Part shown: piece by piece, positions 34,017 to 42,750 of the stretch | Layout of the letters: each line of letters starts with the position of its first letter | Numbering within the stretch: the first letter of the stretch is position 1 | Source of the DNA: an uncultured Roseburia sp. | GTDB taxonomy: Bacteria > Bacillota > Clostridia > Lachnospirales > Lachnospiraceae | Length of the DNA stretch: 64,000 nt | Assembly (NCBI GenBank): GCA_947564465.1 | Contig: CANOCV010000004.1 | Coordinates: 1-64,000 of the forward strand | Direction: 5' to 3' | Made by a program: the position numbers and the translations under genes | Notes under the pieces: model-generated | The model's database searches: none | What the model was told of the DNA's origin: nothing | The model's input: the letters and a program-made list of their open reading frames with translations, nothing else

Positions 34017-35189
34017 ATGTTTGTAAAAGGGGTTAATTTAGGAAACTGGCTTGTGCTGGAGAAATGGATGAGCCCTGCGCTTTTTGCGGGGACAACGGCG
34101 GAGGATGAGTATTATCTGCCAAGACAGCTTACAAGGGAGGCGTATGAGGCTAGGATTAAAATTCACCGTTCGGAGTACATTACGGAGAGGGATTTTTGTA
34201 CCATAAAAGCGATGGGACTTGAATCGGTGAGAATTCCCGTTCCGTATTTTGTGTTTGGCGACAGGGAACCATTCATCGGCTGCACAGAAGAGTTGGATAA
34301 AGCTTTTGAGTGGGCAAAAAAGTACGGTTTGACCATTCTGCTTGACCTGCACACCGCGCCGGAGGGACAGAACGGATTTGATAATGGGGGAATCTGCGGA
34401 GTTGTCAAATGGGCGCAGAACCCGAAGGAGGTTGAGTTTGAACTTAGTGTTTTAGAGCGGCTTGCCGAGCGTTATGGAAAGAGAGAGGAGCTTTGGGGAA
34501 TTGAGGTTTTGAATGAGCCGCTGACGGAAGCGGTGTGGGATGTCATGAAAATATGGGAACGTTATCAGCCGGTGGATGAGGAGATGGCAAAGGGCTCGGC
34601 GCCTGTGCAAATGGAATTTTTAAGGCAGTTTTATATGGATGCGTATGACAGAATCAGAAAGCATATGCCAAAGGAAAAATATGTGGTGATTCATGACGGG
34701 TTTGATCTGACGGCGTGGAAGGATTTTATGCGTGAGGAGAAATATGTGAATGTCGTTCTTGATACACACCAGTACCTTATGGTAATGGAGAGTATGGGAT
34801 GTGAGCAGAATTTAGAGGCTTATCTGAAGTGTATTGAGGAGAATTTCGCAGAAAAGATAGAAGAGATGCAGCAGTATTTTCCGGTTATCTGCGGAGAATG
34901 GTGTCTTTTTAATTCTCTGGCGTGCGGTTATGACACGAAAGGCGGAACGAACGTGCTGACAGGAGGGGAGAAGAGGGACGGCGAGATTGTTGCGGCGGAT
35001 GAGAAAAAGAAAATCTATCAAGCGCTGGCTAAAGCGCAGCTCGATGCGTGGAGACGCGGGAGCGGTTATTATTATTGGAGCTATAAGCTTCTTTTGGATA
35101 CTGTAAATGAAGCGGGCTGGATTGGATGGGACAGCTGGGATATGGGAAGATGCGTGGATTTTGGCTGGCTACCCAAAGGGATATTATAG
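34017..35189 (+). CDS. Glycoside hydrolase family 5 enzyme (beta-glucanase-like)
   Basis: A 390-residue (beta/alpha)8 hydrolase without a signal peptide, so cytoplasmic. 'GVNLGNWLVLEKWM' and the overall pattern resemble the exo-1,3-beta-glucanase branch of GH5. The acid/base Glu167 lies in 'VLNEP' and the nucleophile Glu294 in 'VICGEW'; His112 in 'DLHTAPEGQNG' is also typical. Substrate is likely a short beta-glucan or gluco-oligosaccharide; exact linkage cannot be told. Start ATG 34017 follows AGGGGGT. Its TAG stop (35187-35189) overlaps the AGGAGG of the first 86-bp repeat, which leads into the GH43-xylB genes. Confidence 0.88.
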   Translation: MFVKGVNLGNWLVLEKWMSPALFAGTTAEDEYYLPRQLTREAYEARIKIHRSEYITERDFCTIKAMGLESVRIPVPYFVFGDREPFIGCTEELDKAFEWAKKYGLTILLDLHTAPEGQNGFDNGGICGVVKWAQNPKEVEFELSVLERLAERYGKREELWGIEVLNEPLTEAVWDVMKIWERYQPVDEEMAKGSAPVQMEFLRQFYMDAYDRIRKHMPKEKYVVIHDGFDLTAWKDFMREEKYVNVVLDTHQYLMVMESMGCEQNLEAYLKCIEENFAEKIEEMQQYFPVICGEWCLFNSLACGYDTKGGTNVLTGGEKRDGEIVAADEKKKIYQALAKAQLDAWRRGSGYYYWSYKLLLDTVNEAGWIGWDSWDMGRCVDFGWLPKGIL

Positions 35190-35200
35190 GAGGAAAACAA

Positions 35201-35272
35201 ATGCGAAGCATTTTTAGGGATGTTTTCCTCCGTCATGCCGCCGAGCTAAGGGAGGGGGCGCAACATCTATAA
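35201..35272 (+). CDS. Mini-ORF 1 in the 86-bp repeats (23 residues)
   Basis: ATG 7 bases after AGGAGG, then 23 codons reading MRSIFRDVFLRHAAE + LREGAQHL and TAA. It differs from copies 2 and 3 at two residues (RD instead of KN). The ribosome site is as strong as those of real genes but lies in a hairpin. It may be a leader peptide, a real micropeptide, or a by-product of the repeat. No homology known to me. Confidence 0.35.
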   Translation: MRSIFRDVFLRHAAELREGAQHL

Positions 35273-35286
35273 TAGGAGGAAAACAA

Positions 35287-35358
35287 ATGCGGAGCATTTT
35301 TAAGAATGTTTTCCTCCGTCATGCCGCCGAGCTAAGGGAGGGGGCGCAACATCTATAA
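35287..35358 (+). CDS. Mini-ORF 2 in the 86-bp repeats (23 residues)
   Basis: Same layout as mini-ORF 1: AGGAGG at 35274-35279, 7-base gap, ATG, 23 codons MRSIFKNVFLRHAAE + LREGAQHL, TAA at 35356-35358. The stop is 2 bases before the next AGGAGG, so ribosomes finishing here would open the next hairpin. Confidence 0.35.
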   Translation: MRSIFKNVFLRHAAELREGAQHL

Positions 35359-35372
35359 TAGGAGGAAAACAA

Positions 35373-35459
35373 ATGCGGAGCATTTTTAAGAATGTTTTCC
35401 TCCGTCATGCCGCCGCCCAGAGGGAGGGGGCGCAACATTTATATAGGAGGAGTGTATGA
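35373..35459 (+). CDS. Mini-ORF 3, overlapping the GH43 start
   Basis: AGGAGG at 35360-35365, ATG at 35373, 28 codons MRSIFKNVFLRHAAA + QREGAQHLYRRSV. Base changes remove the TAA used in copies 1 and 2, so the frame runs on and stops at TGA 35457-35459, which overlaps the GH43 ATG (ATGA). This is the classic geometry of translational coupling of a leader ORF to a downstream gene. Confidence 0.4.
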   Translation: MRSIFKNVFLRHAAAQREGAQHLYRRSV

Positions 35460-37105
35460 TTTTAAATCCGATATTACCGGGATTTCATCCCGATCCATGT
35501 ATCTGCAGGAAAGGTGAAGACTATTATCTTGCGGTCTCAACATTTGAATGGTTTCCGGGGATACCTATTTATCATTCCAGAGATTTGAAAAACTGGGAAT
35601 TGTATGCCCATGTTCTTAACGATGATGAGAAGGTGGAGTTGAGGAAGCTTCCAAGCGCGAAGGGCATATGGGCGCCTTGTCTTACTTACTGCGAAGCGGA
35701 GGACATGTTCTATGTGGTCTATGGCGTGATGAATTCCATGAATGCAAGATATTTTGATGTGGACAATTTTCTTGTGAAAGCAAAGGATCTTAAGGGGCCG
35801 TGGAGCGAGCCTGTTTATCTGCATTCGGCGGGCTTTGACGCCTCTATATTTCACGATGACGACGGAAGGAAATATGTCGTTTCTCTCCAGTGGGAGACAA
35901 GAGAGGGATATGAGAAGCCGGGGTATATTTGTATTGCCGAGTATTCGCCGCAGAAAAAAGAGATTATCGGCTATCCAAGGCTGTTATGGCGCGGCGGAAC
36001 AAACAGGGGCTGCATCGAGGCGCCGCATTTGACAAAAAGAGGAGATTATTATTATCTCATGTGCGCGGAGGGTGGGACAGGCTATAACCACTGCGTTACG
36101 ATGGCACGGGCGAAAAATGTATGGGGTCCGTATGAGGGGGACCCTAAGAATCCGATTGTGACAAGCGCACCGAATGATTCCTATGAGAGGGATGATCCCG
36201 ATCATCTGAAAACTAAATATTTCAATCCAAACAGTGCGCTGCAAAAGTCGGGACACGGAAGCTACGTCGATTTGCCGAACGGGGAAACATATCTTGTGCA
36301 TCTGTGTGCAAGGCCGTTCGTTCCGGAGCTTCGATGTACGCTTGGGAGAGAGACCGCGATTCAGAAGATGGAGTGGACAAAAACCGGCTGGCTTCGTCTG
36401 GCAGGCGGCGGTAATCTTGCAAGGATTGAGGTAAAGGAGCCGTCTTTGCCGGAAGTAAAATTAAAAGAGATACCGGAATATGACGATTTTGACGGGGGAA
36501 CGCTTGGAAACTTTTATTATGCGCCCCGCATGATGCCGCAGAGCTTTGCCGATGTGAGCGCGAGAAGCGGCTATGTGAGAATCAGAGGGCAGGAGTCGGG
36601 AGCCTCCTTAAACAGGGTAAGTCTCCTTGCCAGAAAACTGACGGGACTTTACGGGCGAATTACGACGAAGATGGAGTTTGTGCCTAAGGTGCCGCAGCAA
36701 AGCGCCGGACTGATTCTCTATTACGATAATATGAATTATATTAATCTGAGAAAATATTACAGTGAGACGTTAGGCGGCAGCGCGATTTCCATCATTCAGC
36801 TTGAAAACGGAGAAAAGAAGGAATATCTGAGTACGAGAACGGCAGTGAGTGATGAACCGATTTATCTGCGTCTGGGTATCTGTGAGAGGCAGACTTGGTT
36901 TGAATGGAGCTATGGGCCGGAAGGCTTTCAGAAGATCGGTCCTGTATTTGATACAAGCAAATTTTCCGATGAATACTGTAAATACGGCGAGTTTACCGGA
37001 ACGATGGCAGGGCTTATCTGCACGGACGGAATCTTTAGAAAGAGATACGCGGATTTTGATTTTTTTGAATATTTGGAGGGGTATTATGCTGTATATAGGA
37101 ATTGA
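35456..37105 (+). CDS. GH43 beta-xylosidase / xylan oligosaccharide hydrolase
   Basis: A 549-residue cytoplasmic GH43 enzyme of the beta-1,4-xylosidase type (five-bladed propeller followed by a C-terminal beta-sandwich). Catalytic residues visible are Asp13 (FHPDPC, general base), Asp128 (GFDAS, pKa modulator) and Glu188 (CIEAPH, general acid). The C-terminal domain (about 345-545) matches the DUF1349/beta-xylosidase C-terminal type ('SAGLILYYDNMNYINLRKYY' split). It should release xylose from imported xylo-oligosaccharides. The ribosome site AGGAGG lies 5 bases before ATG. Xylulokinase overlaps its end by 20 bases, so the two are one operon. Confidence 0.92.
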   Translation: MILNPILPGFHPDPCICRKGEDYYLAVSTFEWFPGIPIYHSRDLKNWELYAHVLNDDEKVELRKLPSAKGIWAPCLTYCEAEDMFYVVYGVMNSMNARYFDVDNFLVKAKDLKGPWSEPVYLHSAGFDASIFHDDDGRKYVVSLQWETREGYEKPGYICIAEYSPQKKEIIGYPRLLWRGGTNRGCIEAPHLTKRGDYYYLMCAEGGTGYNHCVTMARAKNVWGPYEGDPKNPIVTSAPNDSYERDDPDHLKTKYFNPNSALQKSGHGSYVDLPNGETYLVHLCARPFVPELRCTLGRETAIQKMEWTKTGWLRLAGGGNLARIEVKEPSLPEVKLKEIPEYDDFDGGTLGNFYYAPRMMPQSFADVSARSGYVRIRGQESGASLNRVSLLARKLTGLYGRITTKMEFVPKVPQQSAGLILYYDNMNYINLRKYYSETLGGSAISIIQLENGEKKEYLSTRTAVSDEPIYLRLGICERQTWFEWSYGPEGFQKIGPVFDTSKFSDEYCKYGEFTGTMAGLICTDGIFRKRYADFDFFEYLEGYYAVYRN

Positions 37106-38546
37106 TTTGGGGACATCGTCGGTAAAGCTTCTTCTTATGGAGGGCGACGGAACCGTAAGGAGTACGGTTTCAAAAGAGTATCCTTTGCATTTTCCCAAAC
37201 CCGGCTGGGCGGAGCAGTCGCCCGAGGATTGGTACTGCGAGACGATGCGGGGCTTAAAGGAGCTGCTGGAGGGATTTGATAAGAGCAAGGTGGCGGGGAT
37301 CAGCTTTGGAGGACAGATGCACGGACTCGTAATTTTGGATGAAAACGACGAGGTGATAAGGCCGGCAATTTTGTGGAACGACGGGCGCACGACAGAGGAA
37401 TGCGCGTATTTGAATCAGACAATCGGAAAAGAAAAACTCTCGGAGTATACGGCCAATATTGCATTTGCCGGATTTACGGCGCCGAAGCTTTTGTGGCTTG
37501 AAAAAAACGAGCCCGAGAATTTTGCGCGCATCAAAAAGATTATGCTGCCAAAAGATTATCTTGCATACAGACTGACAGGCGTACACAGCACGGATGTGTC
37601 AGATGCGTCGGGAATGCTGCTTCTTGATGTAAAGAACCGCAGATGGTCAAAGGAGATGTGTGAAATCTGCCATGTCACGGAGGATATGCTGCCGAAATTG
37701 TTTGAAAGCTGTGAATATATCGGGCATGTGCTGCCGGAAATTGTGAAGGAGCTTGGAATTCCCACGACGGTAAAAGTGGCGGCAGGAGCCGGAGACAATG
37801 CGGCGGCGGCTGTGGCGACCGGAACGGTTGGCGACGGAAAATGCAATATATCGCTTGGGACAAGCGGGACGATATTTATTTCATCCTCCGAATTTCGGGT
37901 AGATGAGAACAATGCGCTGCATGCGTTTTGCGCTGCGGACAAAGCCTATCATATCATGGGATGTATGCTAAGCGCCGCATCCTGCAATAAGTGGTGGATG
38001 GAGGAAATTATCGGCACGAAGGATTATGAGAAAGAGCAGGAGGGAGTCTTGGGGCTGGGCGAGAACCATGTGTATTTCCTGCCGTATTTGATGGGGGAAC
38101 GCTCTCCGCACAATAACCCGAACGCCAGAGGAGTGTTTCTTGGAATGACCATGGATACGGGCCGCGCGGATATGACGCAGGCGGTGTTAGAGGGCGTGGC
38201 GTTTGCGCTGCGGGACTCTCTTGAGGTTGCGAAAAAGCTTGGAATAAAAATTGAACGCACGAAAATCTGCGGCGGAGGCGCAAAAAGTCCTCTGTGGCGC
38301 AAAATTATCGCGAATGTGCTTGGGATTAAGGTGGATATTTTAGAGTCGGAGGAAGGCCCTTCTTTGGGCGCGGCGATATTGGCGGCCGTAGCCTGCGGAG
38401 AATACAGGAGTGTGGAAGAGGCTGCGGGGAGGATTGTAGGAGTTGCGGATACGGTAGAGCCGGAGGAGGAGCTTGTCAGAAAGTACGAGGAGCGGTATCG
38501 GCAGTTTAAAAATATTTATCCTGCCTGCGAAAAGCTTTTTGCATGA
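37086..38546 (+). CDS. xylB: Xylulokinase
   Basis: A 486-residue FGGY-family carbohydrate kinase phosphorylating D-xylulose to xylulose-5-phosphate. The N-terminus YIGIDLGTSSVKLLLME is the phosphate-1 loop, 'GGQMHGLV' the substrate-binding segment found in xylulokinases, 'GAGDNAAAA' carries the catalytic Asp, and 'GGGAKSPLWRKIIAN' the adenosine motif. Start 37086 has GGAGGGG at 6 bases; a longer frame would run through the GH43 end. No xylose isomerase is in this window, so that step must be encoded elsewhere. Confidence 0.95.
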   Translation: MLYIGIDLGTSSVKLLLMEGDGTVRSTVSKEYPLHFPKPGWAEQSPEDWYCETMRGLKELLEGFDKSKVAGISFGGQMHGLVILDENDEVIRPAILWNDGRTTEECAYLNQTIGKEKLSEYTANIAFAGFTAPKLLWLEKNEPENFARIKKIMLPKDYLAYRLTGVHSTDVSDASGMLLLDVKNRRWSKEMCEICHVTEDMLPKLFESCEYIGHVLPEIVKELGIPTTVKVAAGAGDNAAAAVATGTVGDGKCNISLGTSGTIFISSSEFRVDENNALHAFCAADKAYHIMGCMLSAASCNKWWMEEIIGTKDYEKEQEGVLGLGENHVYFLPYLMGERSPHNNPNARGVFLGMTMDTGRADMTQAVLEGVAFALRDSLEVAKKLGIKIERTKICGGGAKSPLWRKIIANVLGIKVDILESEEGPSLGAAILAAVACGEYRSVEEAAGRIVGVADTVEPEEELVRKYEERYRQFKNIYPACEKLFA

Positions 38547-38582
38547 AAAATCCAATCTATGGAAACACTGTATAAAAAATAT

Positions 38583-38638
38583 GTAACGGTTCGGCACGCG
38601 CCATTCGCCCATAATATTGGCGATGCCTGAACTGTAAC
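38583..38638. repeat. Palindromic intergenic element, copy B
   Basis: GTAACGGTTCGGCA (38583-38596) faces TGCCTGAACTGTAAC (38624-38638), with an inner TCGCC/GGCGA hairpin (about 38605-38623). The outer arms match those of copy A (GTAACAGTTCAGCCA), so both belong to one family, with a different core. It is between xylB and the second PFOR gene. No T-run follows. Confidence 0.7.
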
Positions 38639-38664
38639 AAAATACCAGAAAGGAACAGGTTTTC

Positions 38665-41600
38665 ATGGAGAGAAAGAAAATAACGATGGACGGAAATCAT
38701 GCGGCGGCGCATGTTTCCTATGCATATACGGATGTGGCGGCGATTTATCCGATCACGCCCTCGACCGTAATGGCGGAAGTGACGGATGAGTGGTCATCGT
38801 CAGGAAGGAAGAATGTTTTTGGGCAGCGTGTGATGGTTACGGAAATGCAGTCGGAGGCGGGAGCTGCGGGGGCGGTGCATGGAGCGCTGGCGGCCGGGGC
38901 TTTAACGACTACATTTACGGCCTCGCAGGGACTGCTTCTTATGATACCGAATCTTTATAAAATGGCGGGCGAGCGGCTTCCGGGCGTGTTTGACGTGTCG
39001 GCAAGGGCGATTGCGAGCCACGCCTTAAGTATTTTCGGAGATCACTCTGATATTTACGCGTGCAGGCAGACCGGGGCGGCTATGCTCTGTGAGTCTTCCG
39101 TGCAGGAGGTTATGGATCTCACTCCCGTTGCGCACATGGCGGCAATTGAGGGAAGAATGCCGTTTATCAATTTCTTTGACGGTTTTCGGACCTCCCATGA
39201 GATACAAAAAATTGATGCGTGGGATTATGAGACGTTGAAGGAGCTTCTTGATCATAGCGCGGTAGCCGAATTTCGGGAAAACGCATTGAATCCTGAGCAT
39301 CCGTGCGAGATGGGTTCTGCACAGAATCCCGATATCTTTTTCCAGACAAGAGAAGCGTCAAATGAATTTTATGACAGAATGCCGCAGCTTGTGCAGCAGT
39401 GCATGGATAAGGTGAATCAGAAAATAGGGACGCAGTACCATCTGTTTGACTATTACGGGGCGAAGGATGCAAAGAAAATCATTATTGCAATGGGTTCTGT
39501 GTGCAGTACGATTGAGGAGACGATTGACTATCTGAAGGAGGATGTCGGTCTTGTGAAGGTTCGTCTTTACCGTCCGTTCTCGAAGGAGGCGCTTCTTGCG
39601 GCAATTCCGAAAAGCGCGGAAGTGATTTACGTGCTGGATCGGACGAAAGAGCCGGGCGCATACGGCGAACCGCTGTATCTTGATGTTGCCGCCGCATTGC
39701 GCGATACGGAATTTAAGGATGTGAAAATATACGGCGGGCGCTATGGGCTCGGCTCTAAGGATACGACGCCGGGACAGATTGCGGCGGTATATGAAAATAT
39801 GGATAAGGAGAGATTTACGATAGGCGTCCGCGATGACGTGACGCATCTTTCTTTGGACGTGACAAAGGAAATTGACACCGCGCCGAAGGGTACGACAAGC
39901 TGTAAATTCTGGGGACTTGGCTCCGACGGGACGGTCGGCGCAAATAAAAACTCAATTAAAATTATCGGAGATCATACGGATTTGTACGTGCAGGCGTATT
40001 TTGACTATGATTCTAAAAAATCCGGCGGTGTTACGATGTCCCATCTGCGTTTCGGAAAGGAGCCGATAAAGTCCGCCTATCTTGTGCAGCAGGCAGATTT
40101 TGTGGCATGTCATAATCCGTCCTATCTTTGGAAATACGATATGGTGCAGGATTTGAAGGAGGGCGGGACCTTCCTTTTGAACTGTCCGTGGAAGGAAGAC
40201 GAGCTAGATGCGCATCTGCCGGGACAGCTAAAGCGTTTTCTTGCGGAGCACGGCATCCGCTTCTATGTGATAGACGGTGTAGAGATCGGTATGAAAACAG
40301 GAATGGGACCGACAAGAATCAATACGATACTTCAGTCTGCATTTTTTGCGCTGACGGATATTATACCGAAGGAGAGCGCCGTTACGTGGATGAAGGAGGC
40401 GGCGGAGAAGACGTACGGAAGAAAGGGAAGAGACGTTGTAGAAAAGAACTGGGCAGCCATTGAGGAGGGCGCGAAGGGAGCGCGGGAAGTAAATGTTCCA
40501 AAAGAGTGGATAAACTGTCAGGATGAAGCCGTGGATGCAGACCGGAATGAGGCCGAATGTAAAAATACGGGATGTCATGATAGAGCGGCAGTACAATTTG
40601 CACACACGATTCAAAAGGCAATTTCTTCTCAGAAAGGAAACGAGCTTACCGTCTCTGAGGTAAAACCATATGTGGACGGGAAAACGCCGTCCGGAACGGC
40701 GGCTTTTGAAAAGCGCGGAATTGCCGTTAATGTTCCGGTGTGGGAGCCAGAGAAGTGTATTCAGTGTAATATTTGCTCCTATGTCTGCCCTCATGCGGTG
40801 ATTCGTCCCGCCGTTATGGATGAAGAGGAGGCGAAAGGCGCTCCGCATGGAATGCAGATGCTCTCCATGACGGGAATGGAACCGTATCATTTTGCAATTA
40901 CGATTTCATCGCTTGATTGTACCGGGTGCGGCTCCTGTGTGGAATGCTGTCCGGCGAAGGGAAAAGCGATCACAATGCATCCGTTTGCGGAGCACGAAGA
41001 GCAGCAGGCGTATTTTGATTACGGAAGGACACTGAAAAAGAAACAGGATGTGACAGAAAAATTTAAGCAGAGTACGGTGAAAGGCAGCCAATTTATGCAG
41101 CCGCTTTTAGAGTTTTCGGGAGCCTGCGGGGGCTGCGGAGAGACGCCGTATGCCAAGCTTGTGACGCAGCTGTTCGGAGAGCGGATGTATGTTGCAAATG
41201 CTACGGGCTGTTCGTCTATATGGGGAAATTCTTCGCCTTCAACGCCGTATACAATGACGCCGGAAGGCAGAGGGCCGGCATGGTCCAACTCGCTGTTTGA
41301 GGATGCGGCGGAATTTGGATACGGTATGCTTATGGCGCAGAAGACAATGCGTGAGAGACTTAAGGCAGAGCTTGGCCGTATAAAGCAGGTACTTGAGGTT
41401 GCGGATCCGGAAGAGAAGGAGGGAGCGCCGAAGGAGATTTGCGCGGCAATTGACAGATGGACGGCGACATATGCGGATGCGGCGGAGAATCAGAAGGCGT
41501 CCGAAGCGTTGGCGTCACTGCTTAAGGGCAGCAGCAATGAACTTATGCAGAAGGTCTATGAAAAGAAGGATTTCCTGTCAAAAAAATCTCAGTGGGTATT

Positions 41601-42234
41601 CGGCGGAGACGGATTTGCCTATGATATCGGATTTGGCGGGCTGGATCATGTACTTGCCTCCGGAGAGGATATCAATGTACTCGTATTTGATACGCAGGTG
41701 TACTCCAATACAGGAGGCCAGTCTTCTAAGGCGACGCCTCTTGGCGCAGTGGCGCAGTTTGCCGCGGCGGGAAAAGAGATCGGAAGAAAGGATCTTGCGG
41801 CGATTGCCATGAGCTACGGATATGTCTATGTTGCACAGGTTGCGATGGGGGCGGATTATAATCAGTGTGTCAAGGCATTTTTGGAGGCGGAAAGCTATCC
41901 GGGTCCGTCGCTTGTCATTGCTTACGCTCCGTGTATCAGCCACGGCATCAAGGCCGGTATGGGAAAGAGCCAGCTTGAGGAGAAGCTTGCGGTGGAAGCC
42001 GGATATTGGTATAACTTCCGATATGATCCGAGAAAGAAGGAGGCGGGTGAAAATCCGTTCCAGCTAGACAGCAGGGAGCCGAAATCGGATTACAGAGAAT
42101 TTTTGCAGGGAGAGGTGCGTTACAGCGCGTTGTCGGCAGCCGACAAGGAGCGGGCCGAGGAGTTGTTTGCGCGTGCGGGGGAGCAGTCGCGTGAAAAATA
42201 TGCGCAGTATCAGCTTCTTGCGTCCGGGAAATAA
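38665..42234 (+). CDS. Pyruvate:ferredoxin (flavodoxin) oxidoreductase, copy 2
   Basis: A complete second PFOR of 1189 residues, same domain order as the copy at 29344: 'AAIYPITPSTVMAEVTDEW', gamma domain 'KFWGLGSDGTVGANKNS', ferredoxin clusters CIQCNICSYVCP and CTGCGSCVECCP, TPP domain 'GGDGFAYDIGFGGLDHVLA' and 'YSNTGGQ'. All catalytic features are present. It has insertions around 620-680 and before the TPP motif. Codon use is ordinary for the genome, in contrast to copy 1. The ribosome site is AAAGGAAC. It could serve another 2-oxoacid, another redox partner, or different growth conditions; sequence alone does not decide. A hairpin follows the stop. Confidence 0.94.
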   Translation: MERKKITMDGNHAAAHVSYAYTDVAAIYPITPSTVMAEVTDEWSSSGRKNVFGQRVMVTEMQSEAGAAGAVHGALAAGALTTTFTASQGLLLMIPNLYKMAGERLPGVFDVSARAIASHALSIFGDHSDIYACRQTGAAMLCESSVQEVMDLTPVAHMAAIEGRMPFINFFDGFRTSHEIQKIDAWDYETLKELLDHSAVAEFRENALNPEHPCEMGSAQNPDIFFQTREASNEFYDRMPQLVQQCMDKVNQKIGTQYHLFDYYGAKDAKKIIIAMGSVCSTIEETIDYLKEDVGLVKVRLYRPFSKEALLAAIPKSAEVIYVLDRTKEPGAYGEPLYLDVAAALRDTEFKDVKIYGGRYGLGSKDTTPGQIAAVYENMDKERFTIGVRDDVTHLSLDVTKEIDTAPKGTTSCKFWGLGSDGTVGANKNSIKIIGDHTDLYVQAYFDYDSKKSGGVTMSHLRFGKEPIKSAYLVQQADFVACHNPSYLWKYDMVQDLKEGGTFLLNCPWKEDELDAHLPGQLKRFLAEHGIRFYVIDGVEIGMKTGMGPTRINTILQSAFFALTDIIPKESAVTWMKEAAEKTYGRKGRDVVEKNWAAIEEGAKGAREVNVPKEWINCQDEAVDADRNEAECKNTGCHDRAAVQFAHTIQKAISSQKGNELTVSEVKPYVDGKTPSGTAAFEKRGIAVNVPVWEPEKCIQCNICSYVCPHAVIRPAVMDEEEAKGAPHGMQMLSMTGMEPYHFAITISSLDCTGCGSCVECCPAKGKAITMHPFAEHEEQQAYFDYGRTLKKKQDVTEKFKQSTVKGSQFMQPLLEFSGACGGCGETPYAKLVTQLFGERMYVANATGCSSIWGNSSPSTPYTMTPEGRGPAWSNSLFEDAAEFGYGMLMAQKTMRERLKAELGRIKQVLEVADPEEKEGAPKEICAAIDRWTATYADAAENQKASEALASLLKGSSNELMQKVYEKKDFLSKKSQWVFGGDGFAYDIGFGGLDHVLASGEDINVLVFDTQVYSNTGGQSSKATPLGAVAQFAAAGKEIGRKDLAAIAMSYGYVYVAQVAMGADYNQCVKAFLEAESYPGPSLVIAYAPCISHGIKAGMGKSQLEEKLAVEAGYWYNFRYDPRKKEAGENPFQLDSREPKSDYREFLQGEVRYSALSAADKERAEELFARAGEQSREKYAQYQLLASGK

Positions 42235-42262
42235 GGCGTAATCAACGAAGAGCGCCGATGTG

Positions 42263-42298
42263 CGCTATGTCATCACCCTAACGGGTGGTGACATAGTG
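42263..42298. terminator. Hairpin after the second PFOR gene
   Basis: CGCTATGTCATCACCC (42263-42278), loop TAAC, GGGTGGTGACATAGTG (42283-42298), a 16-bp stem with wobble pairs. No T-run follows on the + strand. It separates the PFOR gene from the convergent regulator remnant. Confidence 0.55.
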
Positions 42299-42301
42299 TA
42301 A

Positions 42302-42742
42302 TCACGGTTTAGCCTGCATTTCATATGCGTTTGCCGCTCCCGCTTTTAAACGACGGATTTGTTCAAGATATTCTGCTATCTCCTGTCCTCTTGGCTGCTT
42401 TGAATGAAAATGCAAGTATTCACAATCAGAATTTTCAATAACAGGCGTAACATATTTTTGCAATAAAGCTTTATTGCTGCCAAATAAAGACGGGTGAAAC
42501 AAAATACATAAAAAATGGCAGTTCTGCTCTTTATATGAATAACCATAGCGCATTTTTCCCGATATAATATAAATCCATTCAATATCATCGTGCCAATGAC
42601 AGGGCGCGCTCATGTTGGGATAAACTGTTAAATCAGCGGTACGGATATACAACGGAATCCCCGTATGTTCATAATGGACAATTTCAGAAAGATCTTGCAT
42701 GAGTTCAATCGCAATCGTTTCTATACTTCTATCTTCTCCCAA
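42302..42742 (-). pseudogene. AraC-type regulator remnant with internal deletion
   Basis: The translation 'MQDLSEIVHYEHTGIPLYIR' and 'CHWHDDIEWIYIISGKMRY' is the N-terminal cupin domain of an AraC-family regulator. After KMRY it jumps to 'GYSYKEQNCHFLCILFHPSL', skipping about 30 residues that family members have between these blocks (the joint falls at a shared TAT). It then stops at 'YEMQAKP', before any helix-turn-helix, so the DNA-binding domain is gone. The first 14 residues from 42742 may not be original. Non-functional as a regulator. Confidence 0.7.
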
Positions 42743-42750
42743 ATACGATA

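Larger units (their letters stand above)
35188..35445 (+). repeat. Three 86-bp tandem repeats with sequestered ribosome sites
   Basis: Units start with AGGAGG at 35188, 35274 and 35360; a fourth AGGAGG at 35445 belongs to the GH43 gene. In each unit GGAGGAAAACA (35189-35199 in copy 1) pairs with TGTTTTCCTCC (35221-35231), and AATGC with GCATT inside it, so both the ribosome site and the ATG of the mini-ORF are in the stem. The second half of each unit is GC-rich (CATGCCGCCG...GGGAGGGGGCGC). Copies 1 and 2 differ at three bases near positions 35206-35219; copy 3 differs from copy 2 at AGCTAAG to CCCAGAG. Position between GH5 and GH43 suggests post-transcriptional control or a duplicated intergenic element. 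Confidence 0.9.

Noticed and set aside
35188..35445. Possible CRISPR array
   Set aside because: Repeats of 86 bases are directly joined with no variable spacers.
36849..37085. N-terminal extension of xylulokinase
   Set aside because: The extended frame lies within the GH43 coding region; the family start motif begins at 37086 after GGAGGGG.
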